Part shown: positions 8,002 to 15,702 of the stretch, piece by piece
How the letters are laid out: every line of letters begins with the position of its first letter
How positions within the stretch are numbered: position 1 is the stretch's first letter
Assembly: GCF_000378125.1 (NCBI RefSeq)
Contig: NZ_KB899242.1
Span: forward strand, 62,001 to 126,000
DNA from: Rudaea cellulosilytica DSM 22992
Lineage (GTDB): Bacteria; Pseudomonadota; Gammaproteobacteria; Xanthomonadales; Rhodanobacteraceae
Reading direction: 5' to 3'
DNA: 64,000 nt
Translations under genes and position numbers: made by a program
The notes under the pieces: model-generated
The model's database searches: none
What the model was told of the DNA's origin: nothing
The model's input: the letters and a program-made list of their open reading frames with translations, nothing else

Positions 8002-8352
8002 TCAACGCGACAATGCCGTGCCGATCTTGTTGCGTAAATCGGCTAACGACGAAATTCGAGTCCAGTGCTTCTGGGCGAAGTGCTCCGACCCGCTGCTCCG
8101 CGGCTTCGGCGATCTGCGCCGCACCCGCAATTCGTTCTTGATGGCCGATACGCCCTCAATCAGTCGGATCGTGGCTTCCGCGGCTACCTGCTGATAATCC
8201 CCACTGACTTCACCGGTGAGCGTGACGCAGCCATCGTGCACCGACACATGGATGTTCGTCATCGCCAGCGATGGGCTCCAGCGCAGCCAGTATTCCGCCG
8301 AGCGCGCGATCGCCGTATCGTTGACCAAGTCGTGACGTGGGATTTGATTCAC
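8002..8352 (-). CDS. BON-domain protein
   Basis: The 116-residue product has one BON domain at about residues 15-80 (NIHVSVHDGCVTLTGEVSGD, then IEGVSAIKNELRVRR), followed by a basic tail of about 35 residues. BON domains are thought to bind phospholipid or other hydrophobic surfaces and occur in osmotic-stress proteins such as OsmY. No signal peptide is visible, so this form is probably cytoplasmic. It heads a two-gene unit with the Usp gene downstream. A perfect FNR/ANR-like site lies 56 bp upstream of its ATG, suggesting induction under low oxygen. Confidence 0.8.
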   Translation of the reverse strand: MNQIPRHDLVNDTAIARSAEYWLRWSPSLAMTNIHVSVHDGCVTLTGEVSGDYQQVAAEATIRLIEGVSAIKNELRVRRRSPKPRSSGSEHFAQKHWTRISSLADLRNKIGTALSR

Positions 8353-8408
8353 GCCGTTGTCTCCACTTGCCTTCGTCCTGCACGGTATCGAAGCGCGGGA
8401 AGCGAACG

Positions 8409-8422
8409 TTGATCTGAATCAA
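8409..8422. promoter_or_regulatory. FNR/ANR-type box upstream of BON-Usp
   Basis: TTGATCTGAATCAA matches the FNR/ANR consensus TTGAT-N4-ATCAA perfectly. Its inner edge is 56 bp from the BON start codon, which fits a -41.5 activator position with a leader of about 20-25 bases. Confidence 0.75.
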
Positions 8423-8674
8423 TAAGTCCAAGGGTTCTTGGCTAGTCGCCGCAGGCCGCTCCGCCATCGCCGTCGTGGCGTGTGGCTGCATCCCTGTTGC
8501 GACTTTCGTTCGCAATGTAGCGAGGATGATTGCAGCCGGGGCAAACTCGCTTCGACGATCCCAAGCTTGTTGTCGAGCTGCATGTCGAGCCAATCCACCC
8601 TCGCCGCTCCGTCGCAAATGCGACTGCCCATGTGAGGCCGTCCGGAGCCTGTTTTTTCTGCGGGAGGAATCCTC
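8423..8674. other. Non-coding stretch between the BON promoter and the ADH gene
   Basis: With the BON promoter region, about 320 bp here lack a convincing gene. Short frames on both strands are Arg-rich GC artefacts without ribosome sites. No repeat, tRNA or strong terminator is evident. Confidence 0.5.
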
Positions 8675-9673
8675 TTATCGTTTCGGCACCAGTACGGCCG
8701 CGCCACGGACCAGGCCAGCGCGCAGGTCGCCGAGCGCGCGGTTGGCCTCGGCCAGATCGTAGGTCTGAATCTGGGTATGCACGGGATGACGCTCGATCGC
8801 GGCAAGAAATTCGACGCCGTCGGCGCGCGTGAGATTCGCGACCGAGCGGACAACGCGCTCGCCCCAAAGCAACTCGTAGGGGAACGAGGGAATGTCGCTC
8901 ATGTGAATGCCGGCGCAGATCACACTGCCGCCTTTACGTACCGCACGCAATGCCGCAGGAACCAAGTCCCCCACCGGAGCAAATATCAGCGCCGCGTCGA
9001 GCGGAGCGGGAGGCTGGGCGTCGGAATCACCGCTCCAGGTCGCGCCCAGCTCGTACGCAAACGCGCGCGCATCCGCATCACCGGGGCGCACGAACGCATA
9101 CACGCGCCTTCCCTGCGCGACGCAGAGCTGGGCGAGAATGTGCGCGGCCGCGCCGAATCCGTAGAAGCCGATATTTTGCGCGTTCGACGCCATGCGCAAC
9201 GCGCGGAAGCCGATCAGCCCGGCGCACAGTAGCGGTGCGGCTGTCGTGTCGGCATAAGACGGCGGAATATGCAGGCAATAGCGAGCATCGGCGACGACGT
9301 GATCGGCATAGCCGCCGTCGAGGGTGTAACCGGTAAAGCGCGCTTGCTCGCACAGGTTTTCCTCGCCTGCCAGGCAGTAGCGGCATTCGCCGCAGGTCCA
9401 GCCGAGCCAAGGGACGCCGACGCGGTCGTTCAACGCGAATCCTTCCACTCCCGGACCCAGCGTGATGATGCGGCCGACGATTTCGTGACCAGGCACGAGC
9501 GGCAGCCTGGGCCGCAGCAGCTCGCCGTCGACGATGTGCAAATCGGTGCGGCATACGCCGCAGGCGGCGACTTCGATGAGCAATTCGCCGCGGCTGGGCC
9601 GCGGCATCGGCAGTTCCGCTGCGCGCAGCGCCATACCGGGCCGCTCCAGGACTTGCGCATGCATCGTGTTCAT
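8675..9673 (-). CDS. Zinc-dependent alcohol dehydrogenase (MDR superfamily)
   Basis: The 332-residue product has the GroES-like domain with catalytic zinc ligands in CGVCRTDLHI and GHEIVGR, and a structural-zinc Cys cluster (CGECRYCLAGEENLCEQ). A Rossmann domain follows, with the glycine-rich stretch GFYGFGAAAHILAQL. It should oxidise or reduce alcohols and aldehydes with NAD(P)H in the cytoplasm. A start three codons later (MHAQVL) is equally possible, and neither has a clear ribosome site. The gene lies 21 bp downstream of the channel gene on the same strand and probably shares the promoter with the ANR box at 10466. Fermentative alcohol turnover under low oxygen is a reasonable inference. 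Confidence 0.9.
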   Translation of the reverse strand: MNTMHAQVLERPGMALRAAELPMPRPSRGELLIEVAACGVCRTDLHIVDGELLRPRLPLVPGHEIVGRIITLGPGVEGFALNDRVGVPWLGWTCGECRYCLAGEENLCEQARFTGYTLDGGYADHVVADARYCLHIPPSYADTTAAPLLCAGLIGFRALRMASNAQNIGFYGFGAAAHILAQLCVAQGRRVYAFVRPGDADARAFAYELGATWSGDSDAQPPAPLDAALIFAPVGDLVPAALRAVRKGGSVICAGIHMSDIPSFPYELLWGERVVRSVANLTRADGVEFLAAIERHPVHTQIQTYDLAEANRALGDLRAGLVRGAAVLVPKR

Positions 9674-9694
9674 ACTCAGGAGGGCTCTATTCCT

Positions 9695-10144
9695 TCAAGG
9701 TTCGCGCCAGAAACGTTCCATTTCAAGGTAGGTGAACGACGCGGACCAGGCGATGAGAACGAGGCCGCTCAGCGCCTCGGTGCCGGCGAGAAAGCGCAGC
9801 GGCCCCTTCACCGAAACATCCGACGCGCCGACCGTAGTGAACGTCATTGCCGAGACATAGATGTCGTCGAGCAGCCCGGCTGATGCGCCGGACACTTCGC
9901 CGAAGGCCGGCCAGATTGCGAGCGTCGCGTAGACGCAACCGAACAGCCAGATTTCGGCGATGTGCACGAGGAGCAGACCAAAGATGCCGAACAGAACGCG
10001 GCGACGGCGGTGGCGCTGCAGTCGCATGAGCTGGCGCGAAAGCCAGCTGAGACATTCGTAGTGGAGCAGGACGCACAGGCATACCGTTGCTCCCGTCGCG
10101 ACGACGACGACGCTGTTGATACCCCATGAAGCTGCATGTTCCAT
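9695..10144 (-). CDS. Small potassium-channel-like membrane protein (Ion_trans_2 type)
   Basis: The 149-residue product has hydrophobic segments at about residues 8-27, 52-80 and 120-140. Between the last two lies a pore-loop-like sequence, SAMTFTTVGASDVS, where TTVGASD resembles the potassium-channel selectivity filter T-V/I-G-Y/F-G/A-D. The total is shorter than typical channels and no regulatory domain is attached, so it would need to assemble as an oligomer. Start MEHAASWGIN was chosen because longer frames run back through the ABC remnant. It is followed closely by the alcohol dehydrogenase gene. Confidence 0.7.
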   Translation of the reverse strand: MEHAASWGINSVVVVATGATVCLCVLLHYECLSWLSRQLMRLQRHRRRRVLFGIFGLLLVHIAEIWLFGCVYATLAIWPAFGEVSGASAGLLDDIYVSAMTFTTVGASDVSVKGPLRFLAGTEALSGLVLIAWSASFTYLEMERFWREP

Positions 10145-10167
10145 AAGACCTTCTCCTGCCCATCCGC

Positions 10168-10437
10168 TCAGCCGAGGTCGTAGCCGGTCAACGCAGTGAA
10201 TCCCGCCTGGAACAGGATCATCGTGACGAGCACGCGGCTCTTCGCGCCTATCGCCTTCAGCGCACCGAATTGCTCGAGGTTCTCCAGAATGCAAGTGACG
10301 TAAAAAATTTTGCCGAAACGCATCTCGAAGCTCGCGTCCTTCACAGCGGTAGTGCGCGCCGCGCCTTCGCCAAACCATTTGACCAGGCCCTCGGCCACGA
10401 TGGCATACGTCATGAGTGTTCTCTGGTCGATGGGCAC
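10168..10437 (-). pseudogene. Deletion fusion of an ABC-exporter ATPase start and an FtsX-type permease fragment
   Basis: The 89-codon frame begins like a MacB/DevA-type ATPase (MTYAIVAEGLVKWFGEGAAR, then TTAVKDASFEMRFGKIFYV). It stops before any Walker A motif and switches directly to a sequence typical of the partner FtsX/MacB-type permease (ILENLEQFGALKAIGAKSRV, then LVTMILFQAGFTALTGY). It ends at a stop soon after. Neither half can function alone. The simplest reading is an internal deletion across an adjacent ATPase-permease pair, leaving an in-frame scar. An ANR-type box lies 28 bp upstream, so the scar is likely still transcribed as the leader of the channel-ADH unit. Confidence 0.75.
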
Positions 10438-10465
10438 AGCCTAAACTCGGCCCGTGCGGACGCTT

Positions 10466-10479
10466 TTGACTCGCATCAA
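10466..10479. promoter_or_regulatory. FNR/ANR-type box upstream of the ABC scar-channel-ADH unit
   Basis: TTGACTCGCATCAA has one mismatch to TTGAT-N4-ATCAA. It lies 28 bp from the first ORF and would drive the channel and alcohol dehydrogenase genes. Confidence 0.6.
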
Positions 10480-10571
10480 AAAGAGCGGCGCCCTTCTGCG
10501 AATGACGTCGCGCTATTCCGTTCGGCAAGGCGTGCAGCTACGCCGGCTTGGGGCGAGAAAACCAAGTACGC

Positions 10572-12362
10572 CTATTTGGCCGTCCGCGGCGACCGCCCCA
10601 TGGTCCGCGCGAGCAGCTTCCCGACTTCGGCGAGGCTGCGCGTGTTCAGCACGTCGGCGCGCGTCAGCCAGCCGCGGCGGGCGCGGCCGACGCCGAAGTC
10701 CAGTTGCCCGAAATCGTCGGGATGGTGAGCATCGCTCGATACCGCGACGAGCACGCCCTGCTCCTTCGCCATGCGGCAATGCGCATCGTCAAGATCGCAG
10801 CGCTTCGCATGCGCGTTGAGTTCGAGGAAGCAGCCACGCTCGCGCGCATGGCGGATGATGCGCGGCATGTCCAGTTCGCACGGCGGCCGTTCGCCAATGA
10901 GGCGCCCGGTCGGATGGGCAAGGATGCTGAAATACGGATTGTCTAGCGCGCGCAGGATGCGATCGGTCTGTTTCGCACGCGGCAGATGCAATGCGCTGTG
11001 TACCGCGCCGACGACAAGATCGAGGCGTTCGAGCACCGAGTTCGGCAGATCGAGGGAGCCGTCTTCGAGGATGTCGACCTCGATGCCCTTGAGCACGCGG
11101 AAGCCGCGCATGCCCGCGTTGATCTTGTCGATCGCATCGCATTGCCGCGCCAGCCTCGTCGTGTCGAGCCCGTGACCGATGCGCAGGTTCTGCGAATGAT
11201 CGGTGATCGCGATGTAGGCCAGTCCCGCCGCGCGCGCAGCGGCGACCATCTCAGCCAGGCTGCCGCGACCATCGGTGGCGTCGGTGTGCACGTGCAGGTC
11301 GCCGCGCAAGTCGCCGTGTGCGATCAGCACCGGCAGATCGCCGCGCTCGGCGGCGAGGATCTCACCGCGGTTCTCGCGCATCTCGGGCGCGATCTCGGAA
11401 AGATCCAGCGCGGCGTAGACGGACGCTTCGGAAGCATCGGCAAGATTGGTCTCGCCGCGAAACACGCCGTATTCGTTAACCTTCAGCCCGCGACCGCGTG
11501 CCATGCCGCGCAACGCGACCGTGTGCTCGCGCGAACCGGTGAAATACACCAGCGCGGCGCCGCATGCCGCGGGCTCGACCGCGCGCAGATCCACCTGCAG
11601 ACCGTTCTTCAACTCGACACTCGCACGCGTGGAACCCTGCGCGAGCACGCGCGCAACCCGCGGATAGGCGACGAAATGGCGGATCGCCGCCGCACTTTGG
11701 TTCGAGGTGACGACGATGTCGAGGTCGCCGACTGTCGCCGCGACCCGGCGATAGCTGCCGGCGACCACGGCCTTGGATACCGCGGCGGATTTACCCAGGT
11801 ATTCGACGAGCGCGGTGGCGTCTGGCTTCACCTCGCACCAGAGCCGGCGCGAGGACTGGCGCAGATATAGCCCGACCGCTTCGCCGATCTGTTTCTCGCT
11901 CGTCGCGCCGAAGCGCGGTAGCTCGCGTATGCGATGCGCCTGCGCGGCGACGAGCAACTGTTTTGGCGTGCGCACGTCGAGCGCCTCGTGCAGCGTGCGC
12001 AGGCGCTTGGCGCCGAGCCCGCCGACGTGGAGCAGTCCGGCCAGTGCGGCAATCTTCTCGCGGCGCAGCTCGACCAGCTGCTTGATGCGACCGCGCTTGA
12101 GAAGCTCGTCGATCTTGCCGGCGAGATCGGCGCCGATGTCCGGAATCTCATCGAAGCTATGCCCCTGTGCCTGCCACTCCGACAGCTCGTCTGGCCAGTC
12201 GCGCAGCCGCGCGGCGGCATTGCGGTAAGCGCGGACGCGGAACGGATTCGCCCCGGTTAGTTCGAGCAGATCGCCGATCTCCTCGAACGCAGCCGCGACA
12301 TCGCGGTTGTGCACGGCTTGCTTGCCGGGTTCTGCGTCTCGTTTTGCCGATGCTTTCGTCAT
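10572..12362 (-). CDS. polX: DNA polymerase X family protein with C-terminal PHP domain
   Basis: The 596-residue product has N-terminal helix-hairpin-helix and lyase-like segments (residues about 15-170), then a Pol X palm with metal-binding VGDLDIVVTS. The PHP phosphoesterase domain in the last about 250 residues has DLHVHTDATDG, ITDHSQN and SSDAHHP as metal ligands. Bacterial PolX enzymes fill short gaps in base excision repair, and the PHP domain supplies 3'-5' exonuclease or phosphatase activity. The ATG at 12362 begins MTKASAKRDAEPGKQ; the frame continues 300 codons further upstream but that part covers other genes. The promoter is shared, divergently, with the YqjD-like gene and contains two ANR-type boxes. 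Confidence 0.9.
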   Translation of the reverse strand: MTKASAKRDAEPGKQAVHNRDVAAAFEEIGDLLELTGANPFRVRAYRNAAARLRDWPDELSEWQAQGHSFDEIPDIGADLAGKIDELLKRGRIKQLVELRREKIAALAGLLHVGGLGAKRLRTLHEALDVRTPKQLLVAAQAHRIRELPRFGATSEKQIGEAVGLYLRQSSRRLWCEVKPDATALVEYLGKSAAVSKAVVAGSYRRVAATVGDLDIVVTSNQSAAAIRHFVAYPRVARVLAQGSTRASVELKNGLQVDLRAVEPAACGAALVYFTGSREHTVALRGMARGRGLKVNEYGVFRGETNLADASEASVYAALDLSEIAPEMRENRGEILAAERGDLPVLIAHGDLRGDLHVHTDATDGRGSLAEMVAAARAAGLAYIAITDHSQNLRIGHGLDTTRLARQCDAIDKINAGMRGFRVLKGIEVDILEDGSLDLPNSVLERLDLVVGAVHSALHLPRAKQTDRILRALDNPYFSILAHPTGRLIGERPPCELDMPRIIRHARERGCFLELNAHAKRCDLDDAHCRMAKEQGVLVAVSSDAHHPDDFGQLDFGVGRARRGWLTRADVLNTRSLAEVGKLLARTMGRSPRTAK

Positions 12363-12452
12363 GATCGGACTCCGCCTTCGCTTGTTCACTGTGTTCCGCA
12401 GCCCGGTGCGGGTGCTTCGCAGCTGACTTTGGCGCATCGCCGTCGACCGGGG

Positions 12453-12466
12453 TTGATGCAGGTCAA
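12453..12466. promoter_or_regulatory. FNR/ANR-type box, polX-proximal
   Basis: TTGATGCAGGTCAA has one mismatch to the FNR/ANR consensus. It is 90 bp from the polX start on one side and 104 bp from the YqjD-like start on the other. Confidence 0.6.
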
Positions 12467-12500
12467 ATCGCTCCGCTCTCCTACCACGATGCGGGAGAAA

Positions 12501-12514
12501 TTGACCTGCATCAA
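12501..12514. promoter_or_regulatory. FNR/ANR-type box, YqjD-proximal
   Basis: TTGACCTGCATCAA has one mismatch to consensus. Its edge is 56 bp from the ATG at 12571, the same spacing as at the BON gene. With the site at 12453 it forms an inverted pair sharing the GCAGGTCAA/TTGACCTGC core. Confidence 0.65.
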
Positions 12515-12570
12515 GCAGGTCCGACCCGCGTGCGCGATGCTTGTGCCAACGAAGCAACCCAGGAATTATC

Positions 12571-12855
12571 ATGGATACAACGCAGTCTTCCGCCAGCCAT
12601 GTCCGCGACTCTCTCGCCGAATACGCTGACGATGTCGAATGCCGCGTCGATGCGCTCGCGCAGAAGGTGGCGCAAAGCGCACATGCATTGGGAACCCAAT
12701 GTGATGCTCTGCGCCGCGAGTTCGACAAAATCGGCCTTTCCCGCGCGAAAGGCTGGGCCGAAACGGTGACGACGCAGGCGCGCGCGCATCCGTTCGCCGT
12801 GTTCGGCATCGCGTTCGCCACAGGCGCGATACTGGCACGGGCGCTGCGCCGTTGA
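12571..12855 (+). CDS. ElaB/YqjD-like (DUF883) membrane-anchored protein
   Basis: The 94-residue product has a long amphipathic helix (VECRVDALAQKVAQSAHALG) and a single C-terminal membrane segment (HPFAVFGIAFATGAILARAL) ending in Arg-Arg. This matches ElaB/YqjD tail-anchored proteins, which associate with ribosomes in stationary phase in E. coli. AGGAATTATC before the ATG is a good ribosome site. It is the first of three tightly linked small genes (YqjD-, YqjE- and YqjK-like). Confidence 0.8.
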   Translation: MDTTQSSASHVRDSLAEYADDVECRVDALAQKVAQSAHALGTQCDALRREFDKIGLSRAKGWAETVTTQARAHPFAVFGIAFATGAILARALRR

Positions 12856-12860
12856 CCGCA

Positions 12861-13250
12861 ATGGGCCGCATCGATCCGGACGCCGGCTCGCACCCGCCTA
12901 TGAAGCCTTCGTTCGCAGAACTGGCAACCGAAGCCATCGATCTGGCGCGCGCCGCGCGCGATCTGGTCGAAGCGGAATGGGCGCTCTCGCGGCAGGGCCT
13001 TCGTCGCTTCGTCATCGGCGCGCTGGTCTTTCCGATCTTCGTCGCCGCCTTCTGGCTCGCCGCCAACGGGCTGTTGATCGCGGTGTTGCATTCGTTCGGT
13101 TGCGGCTTGAGCGGCGCGTTCGCCATCGATGTCGGCTTCCAGTTCGTCATTCTCCTTGCGCTGCTGCATGCGTTGCAGCGCAGCCTGCGCGAAATGAGCT
13201 TCCCCAACAGTCGCCGTGCGCTCGAACAGGTGAAGAAGGAGTTCTCGTGA
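12861..13250 (+). CDS. YqjE-like (phage-holin III superfamily) membrane protein
   Basis: The product is about 129 residues with an N-terminal amphipathic part (SFAELATEAIDLARAARDLV) and two membrane segments (about residues 50-75 and 85-112). A TTG at 12852 overlapping the previous stop is an alternative start, and so is the ATG at 12900. The fold and the position between YqjD- and YqjK-like genes match the YqjE family, whose function is unknown. Its last codons overlap the next gene. Confidence 0.7.
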   Translation: MGRIDPDAGSHPPMKPSFAELATEAIDLARAARDLVEAEWALSRQGLRRFVIGALVFPIFVAAFWLAANGLLIAVLHSFGCGLSGAFAIDVGFQFVILLALLHALQRSLREMSFPNSRRALEQVKKEFS

Positions 13251-13561
13251 ATTCCGGTCGCAAGCGCGTGGAGCGGGCAAAAGCCCATCTCAAAGTCGCT
13301 GCGCGCGAATTCAACGCGCGACAACAAGCCTACGACGCGCACTTGCACGAACCGCGCCTGTCGAAGGTGATCGCTAGCGGCCTCGCTGCCGGTTTCCTCG
13401 CCGCCCTGTTTCCGCTGCGCGCTTGGCCCCGGTTCGCCGCCAACGTCGTTCGCGTCGGCGCGACGCTGGCGCGGTTGCCCGTCGCACCCGCGCTCATCGC
13501 GCTCGCCTCGAAAAAATACCTGCGCAGGATTCGGTCCAAAGCGCGCGTCCGATCGGAATGA
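13247..13561 (+). CDS. YqjK-like small basic protein
   Basis: The GTG start at 13247 overlaps the preceding TGA stop by four bases (GTGA), with AAGAAGGAG just upstream, so the gene is translationally coupled. The 104-residue product is strongly basic, with a hydrophobic middle (LSKVIASGLAAGFLAALFPL) and another at LARLPVAPALIALAS. It occupies the YqjK position in the yqjD-yqjE-yqjK order, but sequence similarity to YqjK itself is weak by eye. Confidence 0.65.
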   Translation: MNSGRKRVERAKAHLKVAAREFNARQQAYDAHLHEPRLSKVIASGLAAGFLAALFPLRAWPRFAANVVRVGATLARLPVAPALIALASKKYLRRIRSKARVRSE

Positions 13562-13600
13562 AACCGGAATTCCGCTCGCGTGCGCGACGCATTCGTCCAT

Positions 13601-14089
13601 ATGTTGCAGCTGGCGTACTTCATGCTGCCCGCCTACTGCGCCAATATGGCTCCGCCATTCGTGCGGTTCTGGCATGGCTGGAACCGTCCGATCAGCCGCC
13701 GCTGGCTCGGTGACCACAAAACCGTCGTGGGCTTCCTCGCGGGTGTTTGCGCCGGCGTGCTCGCGACCGCGATGCAGCGTCTCGTCGATTCGCCGATCGC
13801 CATCGTCGACTATCGGCATTGGCTTGCACTCGGCTTGTTGTTCGGCACCGGTGCGATGCTCGGAGATGCGTTCAAGAGTTTTGCGAAGCGGCGCCTGCAT
13901 ATCGCTCCGGGCGAACGTTGGATCCCGTTCGATCAACTCGACTTCGTGATCGGTGCGCTGATTCTGGTCGGTCCGCGAATCGAGCTGGGCTGGGCGGACG
14001 TGGTACTTGTTCTCGCGCTATCCTTCGTCGCCGATCTTATGGTCAACTGGCTGGCATTCCGCTGCGGAATCAAGGACAGCCCCTGGTAG
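13601..14089 (+). CDS. CDP-archaeol synthase-like (CarS/DUF46 family) membrane protein
   Basis: The product is about 162 residues, with hydrophobic segments throughout. Signature stretches include GDHKTVVGFLAG, GDAFKSFAKRRL and PFDQLDFVIGA, typical of the CarS-like family of CTP-dependent CDP-lipid synthases. In archaea, CarS makes CDP-archaeol. The bacterial homologues are uncharacterised and may activate another polyprenyl or lipid substrate. A GTG at 13580 would add seven residues. The gene follows the YqjK-like gene by about 40 bp on the same strand, so membrane-lipid work under stress is a possible shared theme. Confidence 0.75.
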   Translation: MLQLAYFMLPAYCANMAPPFVRFWHGWNRPISRRWLGDHKTVVGFLAGVCAGVLATAMQRLVDSPIAIVDYRHWLALGLLFGTGAMLGDAFKSFAKRRLHIAPGERWIPFDQLDFVIGALILVGPRIELGWADVVLVLALSFVADLMVNWLAFRCGIKDSPW

Positions 14090-14143
14090 CGGCGCAGCGG
14101 CACCGAGCCGCGCGCAAATCGCACTCCGTCAACGACCGATTCG

Positions 14144-14411
14144 CTACGCCGCTGCAGAGATCAAACCCGGATACAGGTCCGTGCCGCGAAGCAGCCATCG
14201 TTTTGCGATCTCGACGACGATGAGAGGTCGCCGTCGCCGCAGCGAGGAAAGCGAAGAACGAGGCGGGCAATGCGCTGAATCCCAGGATCGCCGCCCCCGG
14301 CGTGAACGGCAGCGCGAGGGCAACGGCGACGACTGCGAGCATGGTTGCGACCAATGGCCCGCTCGGTCGGCGGCGCAGCGGATTGCCGAACGTGCGGATC
14401 GAGAAATTCAT
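14144..14411 (-). pseudogene. C-terminal remnant of an MgtA-type P-type ATPase, frameshifted
   Basis: Reading the minus strand from about 14411 gives FSIRTFGNPLRRRPSGPLVA and LGFSALPASFFAFLAAATAT, which is the C-terminal transmembrane region of MgtA-like Mg2+ ATPases. Near 14220 the reading frame must shift by one base to continue as LIVVEIAKRWLLRGTDL and reach the TAG at 14144-14146. Nothing of the catalytic domains is present. A degraded end of a lost magnesium or cation pump gene is the simplest reading. A complete P-type ATPase lies 3.5 kb away. Confidence 0.7.
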
Positions 14412-14466
14412 CCTGCGCTTGGCAATCCGACTGCGCGTATTGGATCGCCGCGGATAGTGGACGACT

Positions 14467-14480
14467 TTGATCGCGGTCAA
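14467..14480. promoter_or_regulatory. FNR/ANR-type box upstream of the phasin-like gene
   Basis: TTGATCGCGGTCAA has one mismatch to consensus. Its edge is 59 bp before the ATG at 14540. Confidence 0.65.
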
Positions 14481-14539
14481 TATCGCAATGCCGCTCCTGG
14501 GTACAGTGAATCGCAGAGTTTTTCATAGCGAGGCAGCCC

Positions 14540-14893
14540 ATGAAAGCGAAGAAACGCCAGTCGCAGCAACCACGGCAGACCGGAGCGGTAGATCTGCCAC
14601 GCGCCGAGCCGAGCACGCCAACGTTGCTACCCGCTGCGACGAGTTGGATTCGATATCTCGCGCGCATTCAGGACGAAACGTTCTACTTTCTTCACGCTTG
14701 TTCGAGTCGCTCGGTCGAAACGATGAAGCGTCTTTCCACCTGCCGAAAAATCGACGATGTCGTCGACGCCCACGCGTCCCTTGCGGGCGACCTGCTGTCG
14801 GACTTCGCTGAGGAGGGGGCGTTGATGGCGTCATTTTTCTATGAACCCGCAGCACAACCGGCCGCAACCGAAGGAACAAAGCGAGCCAGCTAG
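14540..14893 (+). CDS. Phasin-like protein
   Basis: The 117-residue product is helical and resembles phasin-family proteins that coat polyhydroxyalkanoate granules (SWIRYLARIQDETFYFLHAC, then VVDAHASLAGDLLSDFAEEG). There is no membrane segment or signal peptide. The N-terminal about 30 residues are polar and Pro-rich. An ANR-type box upstream suggests induction under oxygen limitation, when PHA often accumulates. No PHA synthase lies in the window; a separate phasin gene is at 54713. The assignment rests on general resemblance. Confidence 0.55.
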   Translation: MKAKKRQSQQPRQTGAVDLPRAEPSTPTLLPAATSWIRYLARIQDETFYFLHACSSRSVETMKRLSTCRKIDDVVDAHASLAGDLLSDFAEEGALMASFFYEPAAQPAATEGTKRAS

Positions 14894-15121
14894 TTCGGCG
14901 GCGTTGACCACTCTCTGCGCCAGTGGACGATGCGAATCCTTTCTCTGTTTCTTTAGCGAACGTCGGGGTCACTTAGAAGCGAGCGTGTCCAAACACGGTG
15001 CGATCGATAGCCGCAGCAATGGCACGCTGTGCTCACCAGCAAGGCTTGGATAGGGTCAGGTAAGCCGGCGCTCTGCGTGCCACTGCGGCCAGCGCAATTC
15101 GCGGGTGTAGAGCGATAGCCG

Positions 15122-15685
15122 CTATCGCGATCTCGATTGCATCCGCTGAGGAAGCATCCGGCGCAGGGTGTCGTCGTGCAGAAGATAGTGGTGCGCCAGC
15201 GCGGCTGCGGCGTGCAGGCCCACGAGAAAGTAGCCGATCTCTCCCACCGTCTCGTGCACTTCTTCGAGTTGATCGGTGAGATCGGCATTGACTCCCATCA
15301 ACGGCGGCAACTGAAGCCCAAAGAACGGAATCGCCTTTCCTTCCGAGCTCAACACCAGCCATCCGACAATGGGCATTCCGATCATGAACACATAGAGTGC
15401 GAAATGCATGAGCTTTCCCGCGAGTTCCTGCCAGCGGGGCGGTGCCGGATGGATGCGCGGACTCGGTCCAATCAAATGGACCACGAGGCGGATCGTTGCG
15501 AGAGCCAGCACCGTCAGCCCCAACATGAAATGCCATGTCTTCAGCGCCTCGCGAATGTCGCTTCCCTTTGCAAAGAAACCTTTCAGTTCGATGCAAGCAT
15601 AAACGGCAGCAAGCAAAAGCAGCATCGCCCAGTGAAGGGCAATCTGCACGGAACCGTAGCGTTCTAGCGAATTTCGAAGATTCAT
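15122..15685 (-). CDS. Cytochrome b561 family membrane protein
   Basis: The 187-residue product has four membrane helices and heme-ligand-type His residues in ALHWAMLLL, LKTWHFMLGL, KLMHFALYVF and GLHAAAALAHHYLL. This is the bacterial YodB/CybB-type diheme b561 pattern: an inner-membrane quinol oxidase-like electron carrier, linked in E. coli to superoxide handling. It follows the Usp gene at 15703 by 17 bp on the same strand, so both probably share the ANR-box promoter at 16172. Confidence 0.9.
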   Translation of the reverse strand: MNLRNSLERYGSVQIALHWAMLLLLAAVYACIELKGFFAKGSDIREALKTWHFMLGLTVLALATIRLVVHLIGPSPRIHPAPPRWQELAGKLMHFALYVFMIGMPIVGWLVLSSEGKAIPFFGLQLPPLMGVNADLTDQLEEVHETVGEIGYFLVGLHAAAALAHHYLLHDDTLRRMLPQRMQSRSR

Positions 15686-15702
15686 AAAGACGATTCCTGG
15701 GT

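Noticed and set aside
12363..13280. N-terminal extension of the polX frame by about 300 codons
   Set aside because: It would run antisense through the YqjD- and YqjE-like genes. PolX homologues start near MTKASAKR.
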